Below, piece by piece: positions 1-5,530 of a DNA stretch of 5,857 nucleotides. The first letter of the stretch is position 1. Every line of letters begins with the position of its first letter. The DNA comes from Actinomycetes bacterium (GTDB taxonomy: Bacteria > Actinomycetota > Acidimicrobiia > Acidimicrobiales > RAAP-2). The notes beneath the pieces are model-generated. The model was not told where the DNA came from. It searched no databases and saw nothing but the letters and a program-made list of their open reading frames with translations. A program made the position numbers and the translations under genes. The stretch is from contig JAJZSX010000167.1 in assembly GCA_021849435.1 (NCBI GenBank), forward strand, positions 1 to 5,857. The letters are read 5' to 3'.

Positions 1-609
1 CTCGCCTCCTCGATCGACAACCCCTCGGTGCTCGCCGACGGGTCCCTCGTGTCCAATGGCAACTTCCACGGCGCGCCCATCGCCTACGTGCTCGACTTCC
101 TCGCCATCGTGGCCGCCGACGTCGCCTCGATCGCCGAACGGCGCACCGACCGGCTCCTCGACGTCGACCGCAGCTGGGGCCTGCCGCCGTTCCTCGCCGA
201 CCAGGCCGGCGTGGACTCGGGACTCATGATCGCCCAGTACTCCCAGGCCGCCCTCGTCAGTGAGCTGAAGCGACTCGCGTCGCCGGCGAGCGTGGACTCG
301 ATCCCGTCCTCGGGGATGCAGGAGGACCACGTCTCGATGGGCTGGCACGCCGCGCGAAAGCTCCGTCGCGCGGTCGAGGCACTGCGCAACGTGCTCGCGA
401 TCGAGCTGCTCGCATCCGCGCGCGCACTGGCGCTGCGCGCCCCGCTCGAGCCCTCCCCGGTCACCGCCGCCGTGCGCGACCGGGTCAACGAGGCCTCGGG
501 TGGTCCGGGCCACGACCGCTGGCTCGCGCCCTCGATCGCGGCGGTGGGCGAGCTGGTGCGCGACGACTCGTTGCTCGACATCGTCCGTCAGTACCTCGGA
601 AACGCCTGA
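1..609 (+). CDS. hutH: Histidine ammonia-lyase, C-terminal part (5' end outside window)
   Basis: This enzyme deaminates L-histidine non-oxidatively to trans-urocanate and ammonia, the first step of histidine degradation, in the cytosol. The reading frame is open from base 1 and ends at TGA 607-609, giving 202 visible residues. The family is usually about 510 residues, so roughly the first 300 are missing, including the Ala-Ser-Gly triad that forms the MIO cofactor. Visible family blocks in order are IDNPSV, NGNFHG, ERRTDRLLD, GLPPFL, GVDSGLMIAQY, PASVDSIPSS and MQEDHVSMGW. The Glu of QEDH (visible residue 108) corresponds to the conserved active-site glutamate of the family. The MQEDH form, where many homologues have NQEDH, is in my recollection common in actinobacterial HutH. 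The ATG at base 28 is internal, because conserved sequence (IDNP) precedes it. The next gene follows after a 66-nt gap on the same strand. Confidence 0.97.
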   Translation, partial: LASSIDNPSVLADGSLVSNGNFHGAPIAYVLDFLAIVAADVASIAERRTDRLLDVDRSWGLPPFLADQAGVDSGLMIAQYSQAALVSELKRLASPASVDSIPSSGMQEDHVSMGWHAARKLRRAVEALRNVLAIELLASARALALRAPLEPSPVTAAVRDRVNEASGGPGHDRWLAPSIAAVGELVRDDSLLDIVRQYLGNA

Positions 610-639
610 GGCGCCCCTGGGGACTCGCGTCGACGGGCG

Positions 640-668
640 TGGACGGCCGGTGGTCGACGGTCTAGAGT
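640..668 (+). promoter_or_regulatory. Probable promoter of the IclR-type regulator gene, leaderless
   Basis: TGGACG at 640-645 matches 4 of 6 positions of the TTGACA -35 consensus. A 17-bp spacer separates it from TAGAGT at 663-668, a TANNNT -10 element of the kind used in actinobacteria. Seven bases separate the -10 from ATG 676, so transcription would start at or next to the A of that ATG, giving a leaderless mRNA. No Shine-Dalgarno is visible upstream, which agrees. The octamer GTCGACGG occurs at 629-636 and again at 653-660, flanking the -35 at 24-bp spacing, and could be a binding site for autoregulation. The promoter is inferred from sequence only. Confidence 0.55.
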
Positions 669-675
669 CGTGCCC

Positions 676-1461
676 ATGAGGGGCGTGACGGCCGGACTCG
701 ACGGGGCGGGATCGGACGGCGAGGCGAGGGACGACGGTCCGCTCGCGCGCGGGCTGCGGGTCTTTCGCGCCATCGCCGAACGCGGCTCGGCAAACGTCGC
801 GTCGATCGCGGCCGAGCTCGACATCCCGGTGAGCACCGTCTATCGCCTCGTTCGCACGCTGCGCGACGTCGGACTGGTGAGCGCACACGACAACGAGTAC
901 CGGGTGAGCCGCACGTTCGCCAACATCACCACGGTGCGCCTGCACCACGACCTGCTGAGCACCGCCGCGCGCCCCGCGCTCGAGCGACTGGCCGAGGAGA
1001 CCGGCGCGACGTCGGATCTGCTGGTGCGCTCGGGGCTCAGCGCCTACTGCGTCCACGAGGTCGAGGCTGGACGCGGCGAGGGGCCGCGCCTGCCGATCGG
1101 CCAGCCGATGACGCTCCACGCCGGGGCTGAGCACCGCGTCCTGCTCGCCTTCGCCCCGCCGCCGTTGATCGACGCCGTCATCGGCAGCGGCCTGACGACC
1201 TACACGGTCACCACGCCCAACGCGCCGACGTTGCGCACGAGCCTCGCCGCGATCCGCCAACGTCGACTCGCGGTGTCACACGGTGAGTACCTGCCCGGGG
1301 TCGTCGCGGTCGGTGTGCCGGTCTTCGTGCACCACAGCGTCGTCTGCTCGGTCGGGGTGGCCGGCCCCGACGAACGCTGCACCGAGGAATGGGTGCGACG
1401 TTCGACGAGCGCTCTGGCCACCGCCTCGTTGACCCTGAGCGACCTGCTCGCCTCGGCCTGA
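676..1461 (+). CDS. IclR-family transcriptional regulator, probably of the hut/CoA module
   Basis: A DNA-binding regulator of 261 residues, the usual IclR length. An N-terminal winged helix-turn-helix covers about residues 20-80; the helix-turn-helix (SIAAELDIPVSTVYRLVRTL) lies at about 43-62. An effector-binding domain follows, with the LHAGAEHRVLLAF block and the late HGEYLPGVVAVGVPVF block typical of the family. In most IclR proteins the first block reads like LHxTAxGKxLLA; here the Gly-Lys pair is replaced by His-Arg, so the effector pocket may differ. I chose ATG 676 over the in-frame GTG at 670 because the -10 element at 663-668 leaves no room for a transcript containing 670. It lies between hutH and the acyl-CoA dehydrogenase operon. 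An IclR-type regulator (HutR) has been described for histidine utilisation in Corynebacterium, so a local role is plausible. Its ligand could be histidine, urocanate or an imidazole acid; that is inference. Confidence 0.92.
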   Translation: MRGVTAGLDGAGSDGEARDDGPLARGLRVFRAIAERGSANVASIAAELDIPVSTVYRLVRTLRDVGLVSAHDNEYRVSRTFANITTVRLHHDLLSTAARPALERLAEETGATSDLLVRSGLSAYCVHEVEAGRGEGPRLPIGQPMTLHAGAEHRVLLAFAPPPLIDAVIGSGLTTYTVTTPNAPTLRTSLAAIRQRRLAVSHGEYLPGVVAVGVPVFVHHSVVCSVGVAGPDERCTEEWVRRSTSALATASLTLSDLLASA

Positions 1462-1464
1462 GCC

Positions 1465-1479
1465 CGGGCCCAGGGCCCG
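1465..1479. repeat. 15-bp near-perfect palindrome after the regulator gene
   Basis: Arms CGGGCCC (1465-1471) and GGGCCCG (1473-1479) are exact reverse complements around a single A. The centre is too short for an RNA hairpin loop, so if functional it is more likely a protein site in DNA. It begins 3 nt after the stop codon of the regulator. G+C-only palindromes arise easily in this composition, so it may be chance. Confidence 0.35.
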
Positions 1480-1480
1480 C

Positions 1481-1507
1481 GCCGATTCTCACGTGCTGAG
1501 AATCGGC
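1481..1507. promoter_or_regulatory. Perfect 11+11 bp inverted repeat: operator or terminator hairpin
   Basis: Arm GCCGATTCTCA at 1481-1491 is the exact reverse complement of TGAGAATCGGC at 1497-1507, around the 5-nt centre CGTGC. It starts 19 nt after the regulator's stop. Two readings compete. As RNA it is a stable 11-bp stem with a 5-nt loop that could end the regulator's transcript, although no U-run follows. As DNA it is a dyad centred about 50 bp before the predicted start of the next operon (-10 at 1532-1537), where an activator would bind upstream of a promoter lacking a good -35. The A/T-containing core (TTCTCA/TGAGAA) is unusual in this GC-rich region, which favours a selected site. 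Binding by the adjacent IclR protein is inference. Confidence 0.6.
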
Positions 1508-1531
1508 CTCGCGGTACGTCGCGACCCTCGG

Positions 1532-1537
1532 TATCTT
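1532..1537 (+). promoter_or_regulatory. Candidate -10 element of the acyl-CoA dehydrogenase operon
   Basis: TATCTT fits the TANNNT pattern and matches 4 of 6 TATAAT positions. Transcription would start near 1543-1545, giving a leader of about 36 nt. No convincing -35 is seen at 16-18 bp upstream (TCGCGG region), so the promoter may need an activator. The 1481-1507 dyad is placed suitably for that. The heptamer ACGTCGC occurs at 1516-1522 and 1543-1549, bracketing the -10. Confidence 0.4.
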
Positions 1538-1539
1538 GA

Positions 1540-1571
1540 CCCACGTCGCCAGTGACGGCCGACGACGTGGG
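1540..1571. repeat. 9+9 bp inverted repeat over transcription start and ribosome binding site
   Basis: CCCACGTCG at 1540-1548 is the exact reverse complement of CGACGTGGG at 1563-1571, separated by 14 nt. The right arm covers the first three G of the poly-G Shine-Dalgarno (1569-1575) of the acyl-CoA dehydrogenase gene. As DNA it would be a repressor-type operator downstream of the -10. As RNA it could partly mask the ribosome binding site, but if transcription begins near 1544 the left arm would be shortened to about five bases, so the DNA reading is preferred. Confidence 0.4.
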
Positions 1572-1575
1572 GGGG
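1569..1575 (+). promoter_or_regulatory. Poly-G Shine-Dalgarno of the acyl-CoA dehydrogenase gene
   Basis: Seven consecutive G lie 4 nt before ATG 1580 and only 1 nt before the in-frame GTG 1577. Spacing therefore favours ATG 1580 as the start, although both would give nearly the same protein. A run of G rather than GGAGG is an atypical ribosome binding site. Confidence 0.45.
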
Positions 1576-1579
1576 TGTG

Positions 1580-2746
1580 ATGCCGTTTGAACTGACCGAG
1601 ACCCAGCGGGCGATCCGCGACGTCGTGCGCGACTTCGCGTGTCGTGAGGTGGCGCCGGGCGCGCGCGGGCGCGACGAGAGCGGCGCGTTCCCCCACGACC
1701 TCGTCGCGCGACTCGGCGCACTGGACGCGATGGGGATCACCGTGCCCGTCGAGGACGGCGGGCTCGGCCTGGACACGGTGACCCAGCTGCTCGCCATCGA
1801 GGAGATCGCCGCGGCCGACGCTGCCCTCGCCTCGATCTACACTGCGCACCTGCTCGCCCTCGAGGTCGTGACCCACGGCGCCACGGCCGCGCAACGTCGT
1901 CGATACCTGCCCGGGTTGGCGGGCGGTTCGCTGCTGGCGGCCTTCGCGCTCACCGAGCCCGGCGCGGGGTCCGACATCGCCTCGATGACCACCACCGCGC
2001 GCCGCGACGGTGACGGGTGGCTTCTCGCCGGCGAGAAGACCTACATCAGCAACGCCGCCGAGGCCGACCTGCTCGTCGTGTTCGCCACGTCCGATCCAAC
2101 GGCGGGCGTTCGAGGGATCAGCGCGTTCCTCGTCCACCGGGACAGTCCCGGTCTCTCGTTCTCCACGCCCCAGGACAAGTGCGGCATCCGCTCGGCGGGG
2201 ACCTACAGCGTCTACCTCGACGACGTTCGCGTGGACGAGGCCGACGTGGTCGGCGAGCTCGGCCGTGGCGCCAAGCTCGCGATGACGGCCCTCAACGGGG
2301 CCCGCATCGACGTCGCCGCGATGGCCAACGGCATCGCCGCGCGGGCGCTGCAGCTCGCGACCGCCTACGCGACGAGCCGTCACCAGTTCGGCGAGGCGCT
2401 GCGCGACTTCCAGGCCGTCCAGCTGATGCTCGGCGAGATGGACGCGCGCCTCGAGGTCGCCCGCGTCGCCGCGTCGTGGGCCGCCACCATGAAAGACGCC
2501 GGCGGCGACCTGCGCCGGGCCGGTTCGATCGCCAAGTGGACCGCGAGCGAGCACTGCTCGGCGATCGTGGACATGGCCGTGCAGGTCCACGGCGGGGCCG
2601 GCTACATGCGCGAGTCCGAGATCGAGCGGCTCTATCGCGATTCGCGGATCCTGCGAATCTTCGAGGGGACCTCCCAGATCCAGCTGCTCACGATCGCCGG
2701 GGCGCTCATCGGGCGCTTCGACTCGACCGCCGAGGCCGTGGCGTGA
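1580..2746 (+). CDS. Acyl-CoA dehydrogenase, short-chain type
   Basis: An FAD enzyme of 388 residues, the normal family length, that introduces a trans-2,3 double bond into an acyl-CoA and passes electrons to electron-transfer flavoprotein. All three domains are present: an N-terminal helical part (about 1-120), a central beta part with the FAD/substrate motif ALTEPGAGSD (Glu at residue 126), and a C-terminal helical part with QVHGGAGYMRESEIERLYRD. Both classical signature patterns of the family are satisfied. The catalytic base is Glu362 in FEGTSQIQ, at the position used by short/medium-chain enzymes. The sequence resembles butyryl-CoA/short-chain dehydrogenases more than glutaryl-CoA dehydrogenase. 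Its stop overlaps the start of the CoA-transferase by 4 nt (GTGA), so the two are translationally coupled. The substrate cannot be read from sequence. The hut context suggests imidazolepropionyl-CoA to urocanyl-CoA, which is inference. Confidence 0.94.
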   Translation: MPFELTETQRAIRDVVRDFACREVAPGARGRDESGAFPHDLVARLGALDAMGITVPVEDGGLGLDTVTQLLAIEEIAAADAALASIYTAHLLALEVVTHGATAAQRRRYLPGLAGGSLLAAFALTEPGAGSDIASMTTTARRDGDGWLLAGEKTYISNAAEADLLVVFATSDPTAGVRGISAFLVHRDSPGLSFSTPQDKCGIRSAGTYSVYLDDVRVDEADVVGELGRGAKLAMTALNGARIDVAAMANGIAARALQLATAYATSRHQFGEALRDFQAVQLMLGEMDARLEVARVAASWAATMKDAGGDLRRAGSIAKWTASEHCSAIVDMAVQVHGGAGYMRESEIERLYRDSRILRIFEGTSQIQLLTIAGALIGRFDSTAEAVA

Positions 2747-3987
2747 GCGAGCGGCCCGTCGCCACGGGGCCGCTCGCCGGAGTGCGCGTGCTCGACCTCA
2801 CCCGCGTGCTCGCTGGGCCCTATTGCACGGCCCTGCTCGCCGACCTCGGCGCCGAGGTGATCAAGGTCGAGGCGCCCGTTACCGGTGACGACGCGCGCTC
2901 CCTCGGACCGTTTCGCGACGGTGAGAGCGTCTACTTCTCGATCCTGAATCGCTCCAAGCGCAGCGTGACGCTCGACCTCAAGCGGGCCGAGGCCCGCGAG
3001 TTGCTGCTCGAGCTCGCCGAGCACGCCGACGTGTTCATCGAGAACTTCCGCCCGGGCGTCGCCGAGCGCCTCGGGATCGGTCACGAGACCGTGATGGCGC
3101 GCAACCCCCGACTGGTCTACGCGAGCATCTCGGGCTTCGGCCAGAGCGGACCGCTCGCCCAATTGCCGGCCTACGACCTCGTGATCCAGGCCGCGTCGGG
3201 ACTCATGAGCCTGACCGGGGAACCCGACGGCGAGCCCATGAAGGTCGGCGAGTCCATCGGCGACCTCGTCGCCGGGCTCTACGGCGCGTTCGCGGTCGCA
3301 ACGGCGTTGCGCGGCGTCGAGCGCACCGGGCGCGGCGACTACCTGGACGTGGCGATGCTCGACTGCCTGATGTCCCTCGAGGTGACCGCCCAGAGCCAGC
3401 TCGCCGCGTCGGGGGTCGCACCCGGCCGTGTCGGCAACCGTCACCCGCTGACCACGCCCTTTGGCACGTACCGGGCCCGCGACGGTCACGTGGTGATCGC
3501 CGCGGCCAACGACGAACTCTTCGCGCGCGTGGCGACGTTGGTCCAAGACGCCGACCTGCTCGGCGACGTCCGCTTCGCCGACGACGAGTCGCGCACCGCC
3601 CACGAGGCCGTGCTACGTGAACGGATCGAGGCGTGGACCTCGCGTCGCAGCGTCGACGAGGTCGTTGCGCGCGCTCGTGAGCTGCGCGTACCGTGCTCGG
3701 CGATCCTCGATCTGGGCCAGGCGATGGGCGCCGAGCAGCTCGCCGCGCGCGGCGCGGTGTCCACGGTGCACCACCCGATCCTCGGCGCGGTGTCCTACGT
3801 CGGCCAGCCCGTTCACTTCTCGTCCTTCTCGCCCGGTGACCCGTCGCCGAGCCCGCAGCTCGGGGGTGACACCGAGGACGTGCTCGCCACGGTGCTCGGT
3901 CGAACCGTCGACGAGATCGCCGAGCTGCACCGGGTCGGTGCGCTCAGCCACGAGGTCTTCGCGAGTGGTCGCGAGAGAGGAAAGTAG
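2743..3987 (+). CDS. Class III CoA-transferase (CaiB/BaiF/Frc family)
   Basis: A 414-residue enzyme of the family that moves CoA between carboxylic acids through an aspartyl intermediate, as in formyl-CoA transferase and carnitine CaiB. Some relatives are 2-methylacyl-CoA racemases. Family blocks in order are LAGVRVLDLTRVLAGPYC (11-28), GAEVIKVE (36-43), NRSKRSVTLDLK (69-80), VFIENFRPG (97-105), SISGFGQSGP (128-137), YDLVIQAASGLM (144-155) and GESIGDLVAG (169-178). The Asp in IGDLVAG, residue 174, aligns with the catalytic Asp169 of formyl-CoA transferase. The GTG start at 2743 lies inside the last sense codon and stop of the dehydrogenase; a weak GAGG precedes it by 7 nt. Open sequence upstream in this frame (from 2017) is not coding: it is an Arg-rich off-frame reading of the dehydrogenase. 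Pairing with the dehydrogenase suggests it loads the dehydrogenase's substrate, recycling CoA from the unsaturated product. Confidence 0.94.
   Translation: MSERPVATGPLAGVRVLDLTRVLAGPYCTALLADLGAEVIKVEAPVTGDDARSLGPFRDGESVYFSILNRSKRSVTLDLKRAEARELLLELAEHADVFIENFRPGVAERLGIGHETVMARNPRLVYASISGFGQSGPLAQLPAYDLVIQAASGLMSLTGEPDGEPMKVGESIGDLVAGLYGAFAVATALRGVERTGRGDYLDVAMLDCLMSLEVTAQSQLAASGVAPGRVGNRHPLTTPFGTYRARDGHVVIAAANDELFARVATLVQDADLLGDVRFADDESRTAHEAVLRERIEAWTSRRSVDEVVARARELRVPCSAILDLGQAMGAEQLAARGAVSTVHHPILGAVSYVGQPVHFSSFSPGDPSPSPQLGGDTEDVLATVLGRTVDEIAELHRVGALSHEVFASGRERGK
3978..3984 (+). promoter_or_regulatory. Ribosome binding site of the permease gene
   Basis: AGGAAAG lies 8 nt before ATG 3993, inside the end of the CoA-transferase gene. 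A second purine-rich stretch, AGGGGGA (3986-3992), abuts the ATG and is too close to act as a normal Shine-Dalgarno. The 5-nt gap between stop 3985-3987 and ATG 3993 indicates translation from one transcript. Confidence 0.5.
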
Positions 3988-3992
3988 GGGGA

Positions 3993-5414
3993 ATGGCAAC
4001 CAACAGCAAGGAACCGGCGGCCCGGCGCGGCGCGCTCGACGTCGAGCAGCACGGCATCGACTACATCCCACCGGAGCACCGCTTCGGCAAGCCCTATCGG
4101 CTGTTGACGCTCTGGTTCGCGGGCAACGTGCAGATCACGACCCTCGCCACCGGGGCGCTCGCGGTCGTGCTCGGGCTCAACCTCACCTGGGCGATCGTGT
4201 CGATCCTCATCGGCAACCTCATCGGGGGGCTCTACATGGCGACCCACTCGGCCCAGGGGCCGCGTCTGGGCGTGCCCCAGATGATCCAGAGCCGGGCCCA
4301 GTTCGGCATGTGGGGCACGTCGCTGCCGCTGCTCATCGTGATCATCATGTACCTCGGGTTCTTCATCTTGAGCAGTTACCTCGGCGGCCAGGCGCTGTCG
4401 AGCCTGCTGCACGTGACGACCAACGAGGGCATCGTCATCGCGAACGTCGTGGTGCTCGTGGGCACGTGGTTCGGTCACAACTGGATCCACGCCTACAACC
4501 GGGTGATGGCCGTGCTGTCGCTCGGCATCTTCCTCGCGATGATCATCCATCTGCTCGACCACATGCCCGCGCACCTGCCCAAGGGCTCGGTGAGCTACGG
4601 CACCGTGTTGCTCGTGATCTCCATCGTCGTCTCCTGGCAGCTCACCTGGGCGCCCTACGTGTCGGACTACTCGCGCTACCTTCCCGAGGACACGGCGCCG
4701 ATGAAGACGTTCTGGTACACCTACATCGGTTCGGCGGTCGGCGCGTCCTTCGTGATGATCGCGGGCGCCCTGGCCTCGCTGACGGCCTTTAACGCGATGT
4801 CCGCGGACGCCCCCCTCTACCTGGCCGGACTCTTCCCGTCGGTGAAGTGGCTGTTCCTGCTCATCATCGCCGGTGGGGTGGTGTCGATCAACATGGAGAA
4901 CCTCTACGGTGCGTTCCTCACGCTCTTCACGAGCATCTCGCCGTCGGGCGAGAGCTCCCAGGGCGCCAGGGGCCGCATCATCTCCACGACGGTCATGGCG
5001 CTGGTCGGGACCATCGTCGCGGTCAACATGAGCGCGAACTTCTCGGTCAACCTGACGAACTTCATCGTCTTCCTGCTCTACCTACTCATCCCGTGGACGG
5101 CGATCAACCTCACCGACTTCTACCTGATCCACCACGGCCGCTACGACGTGAACCAGTTCTTCCGCGTCGACGGCCGCTGGGGTCGGGTCAACTGGACCTC
5201 GGTGGGGATCTTCGTGGCGACCTTGCTCGTCGAGCTGCCCTTCGTGGACAGTTCGCTCTTCGAGGGCTGGATCGCCAAGCGGATGGGCGGCGCCGACATC
5301 GCCTGGATCGTCGGCTTCGTGTTCGCCGTGGTGACGTACTACTTCAGCGCACGTTACGGCAAGAAGGGCCGCCTCGCCGCTGAGGAGATCGCGACCTTGC
5401 CCGCGACCGCCTGA
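3993..5414 (+). CDS. NCS1-family permease (nucleobase:cation symporter-1 type), substrate unknown
   Basis: An inner-membrane transporter of 473 residues with about twelve hydrophobic segments (roughly 36-58, 62-84, 109-130, 146-162, 170-188, 203-222, 243-266, 284-308, 328-347, 355-379, 400-418, 435-453), matching the NCS1 fold. Family hallmarks are the N-terminal GIDYIPPEHRFG followed by LWFAGN at segment 1, GPRLGVPQMIQSRAQFG (89-105) between segments 2 and 3, WAPYVSDYSRYLP (219-231) after segment 6, and INLTDFYLIHHGRYD (371-385) at the end of segment 10. Known members import cytosine, purines, allantoin, hydantoins or related ring compounds with Na+ or H+. An imidazole compound (histidine, urocanate, imidazolepropionate) would fit both the ring-type chemistry of the family and the position between hutH and hutU, but the substrate is inferred from context only. 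CodB-like NCS1 genes are, as I recall, also present in some pseudomonad hut loci. It is the last gene before a strong hairpin. Confidence 0.93.
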   Translation: MATNSKEPAARRGALDVEQHGIDYIPPEHRFGKPYRLLTLWFAGNVQITTLATGALAVVLGLNLTWAIVSILIGNLIGGLYMATHSAQGPRLGVPQMIQSRAQFGMWGTSLPLLIVIIMYLGFFILSSYLGGQALSSLLHVTTNEGIVIANVVVLVGTWFGHNWIHAYNRVMAVLSLGIFLAMIIHLLDHMPAHLPKGSVSYGTVLLVISIVVSWQLTWAPYVSDYSRYLPEDTAPMKTFWYTYIGSAVGASFVMIAGALASLTAFNAMSADAPLYLAGLFPSVKWLFLLIIAGGVVSINMENLYGAFLTLFTSISPSGESSQGARGRIISTTVMALVGTIVAVNMSANFSVNLTNFIVFLLYLLIPWTAINLTDFYLIHHGRYDVNQFFRVDGRWGRVNWTSVGIFVATLLVELPFVDSSLFEGWIAKRMGGADIAWIVGFVFAVVTYYFSARYGKKGRLAAEEIATLPATA

Positions 5415-5420
5415 ACCGAA

Positions 5421-5448
5421 CGGGGCTGGCGGTTACCCGCCAGCCCCG
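5421..5448 (+). terminator. Strong hairpin ending the CoA-module operon
   Basis: CGGGGCTGGCGG (5421-5432) pairs perfectly with CCGCCAGCCCCG (5437-5448) around the 4-nt loop TTAC, starting 6 nt after the permease stop codon. A 12-bp, nearly all G/C stem is very stable. No U-run follows, as is common for actinobacterial terminators. It may stop or reduce read-through from the permease gene into hutU. Confidence 0.75.
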
Positions 5449-5502
5449 AAGGCGGCGACGCGCGTGTGCCTGGCCGTCGGATCGGTGGCTCGAGCACCGT
5501 GC

Positions 5503-5508
5503 TAGAGA
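5503..5508 (+). promoter_or_regulatory. Candidate -10 element for hutU
   Basis: TAGAGA lies within CTAGAGATT, the same CTAGAG core as the -10 upstream of the IclR-type gene (662-667). It lies downstream of the terminator-like hairpin and 22 nt before hutU. No good -35 is seen at 16-18 bp. It is supported mainly by the need for a promoter after the hairpin and by the shared core. Confidence 0.3.
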
Positions 5509-5514
5509 TTGACC

Positions 5515-5523
5515 AAGAGGAGG
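5515..5523 (+). promoter_or_regulatory. hutU: Strong Shine-Dalgarno fixing the hutU start
   Basis: AAGAGGAGG is a near-ideal Shine-Dalgarno placed 7 nt before ATG 5531. It is the best ribosome binding site in the window and fixes the start. It contrasts with the apparently leaderless regulator and the poly-G site of the dehydrogenase. Confidence 0.8.
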
Positions 5524-5530
5524 CAACACA

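Noticed and set aside
28..609. HutH start at ATG 28
   Set aside because: HutH-conserved sequence continues upstream to base 1, so the gene is cut by the window edge rather than starting here.
1544..1579. Riboswitch in the leader of the dehydrogenase operon
   Set aside because: The leader is only about 36 nt and shows just one simple inverted repeat, too short for a known aptamer.
1208..2590. Long reverse-strand open frame of 460 codons
   Set aside because: It runs antisense to the regulator and dehydrogenase, has a low-complexity Gly/Arg/Asp/His/Val composition and no recognisable domain. Long antisense frames are expected opposite GC-rich genes.
2017..2742. In-frame upstream extension of the CoA-transferase that would suggest a fusion protein
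   Set aside because: This stretch encodes the conserved C-terminal half of the dehydrogenase in another frame. The extension is Arg-rich nonsense, and CoA-transferase homology begins right after GTG 2743.
2632..3603. Reverse-strand open frame of 323 codons
   Set aside because: It is antisense to the CoA-transferase, with skewed composition and no family resemblance.
3617..4792. Plus-strand open frame of 391 codons
   Set aside because: It overlaps the end of the CoA-transferase and the start of the permease in the wrong frame and is rich in Arg/Ala/Pro with no domain.
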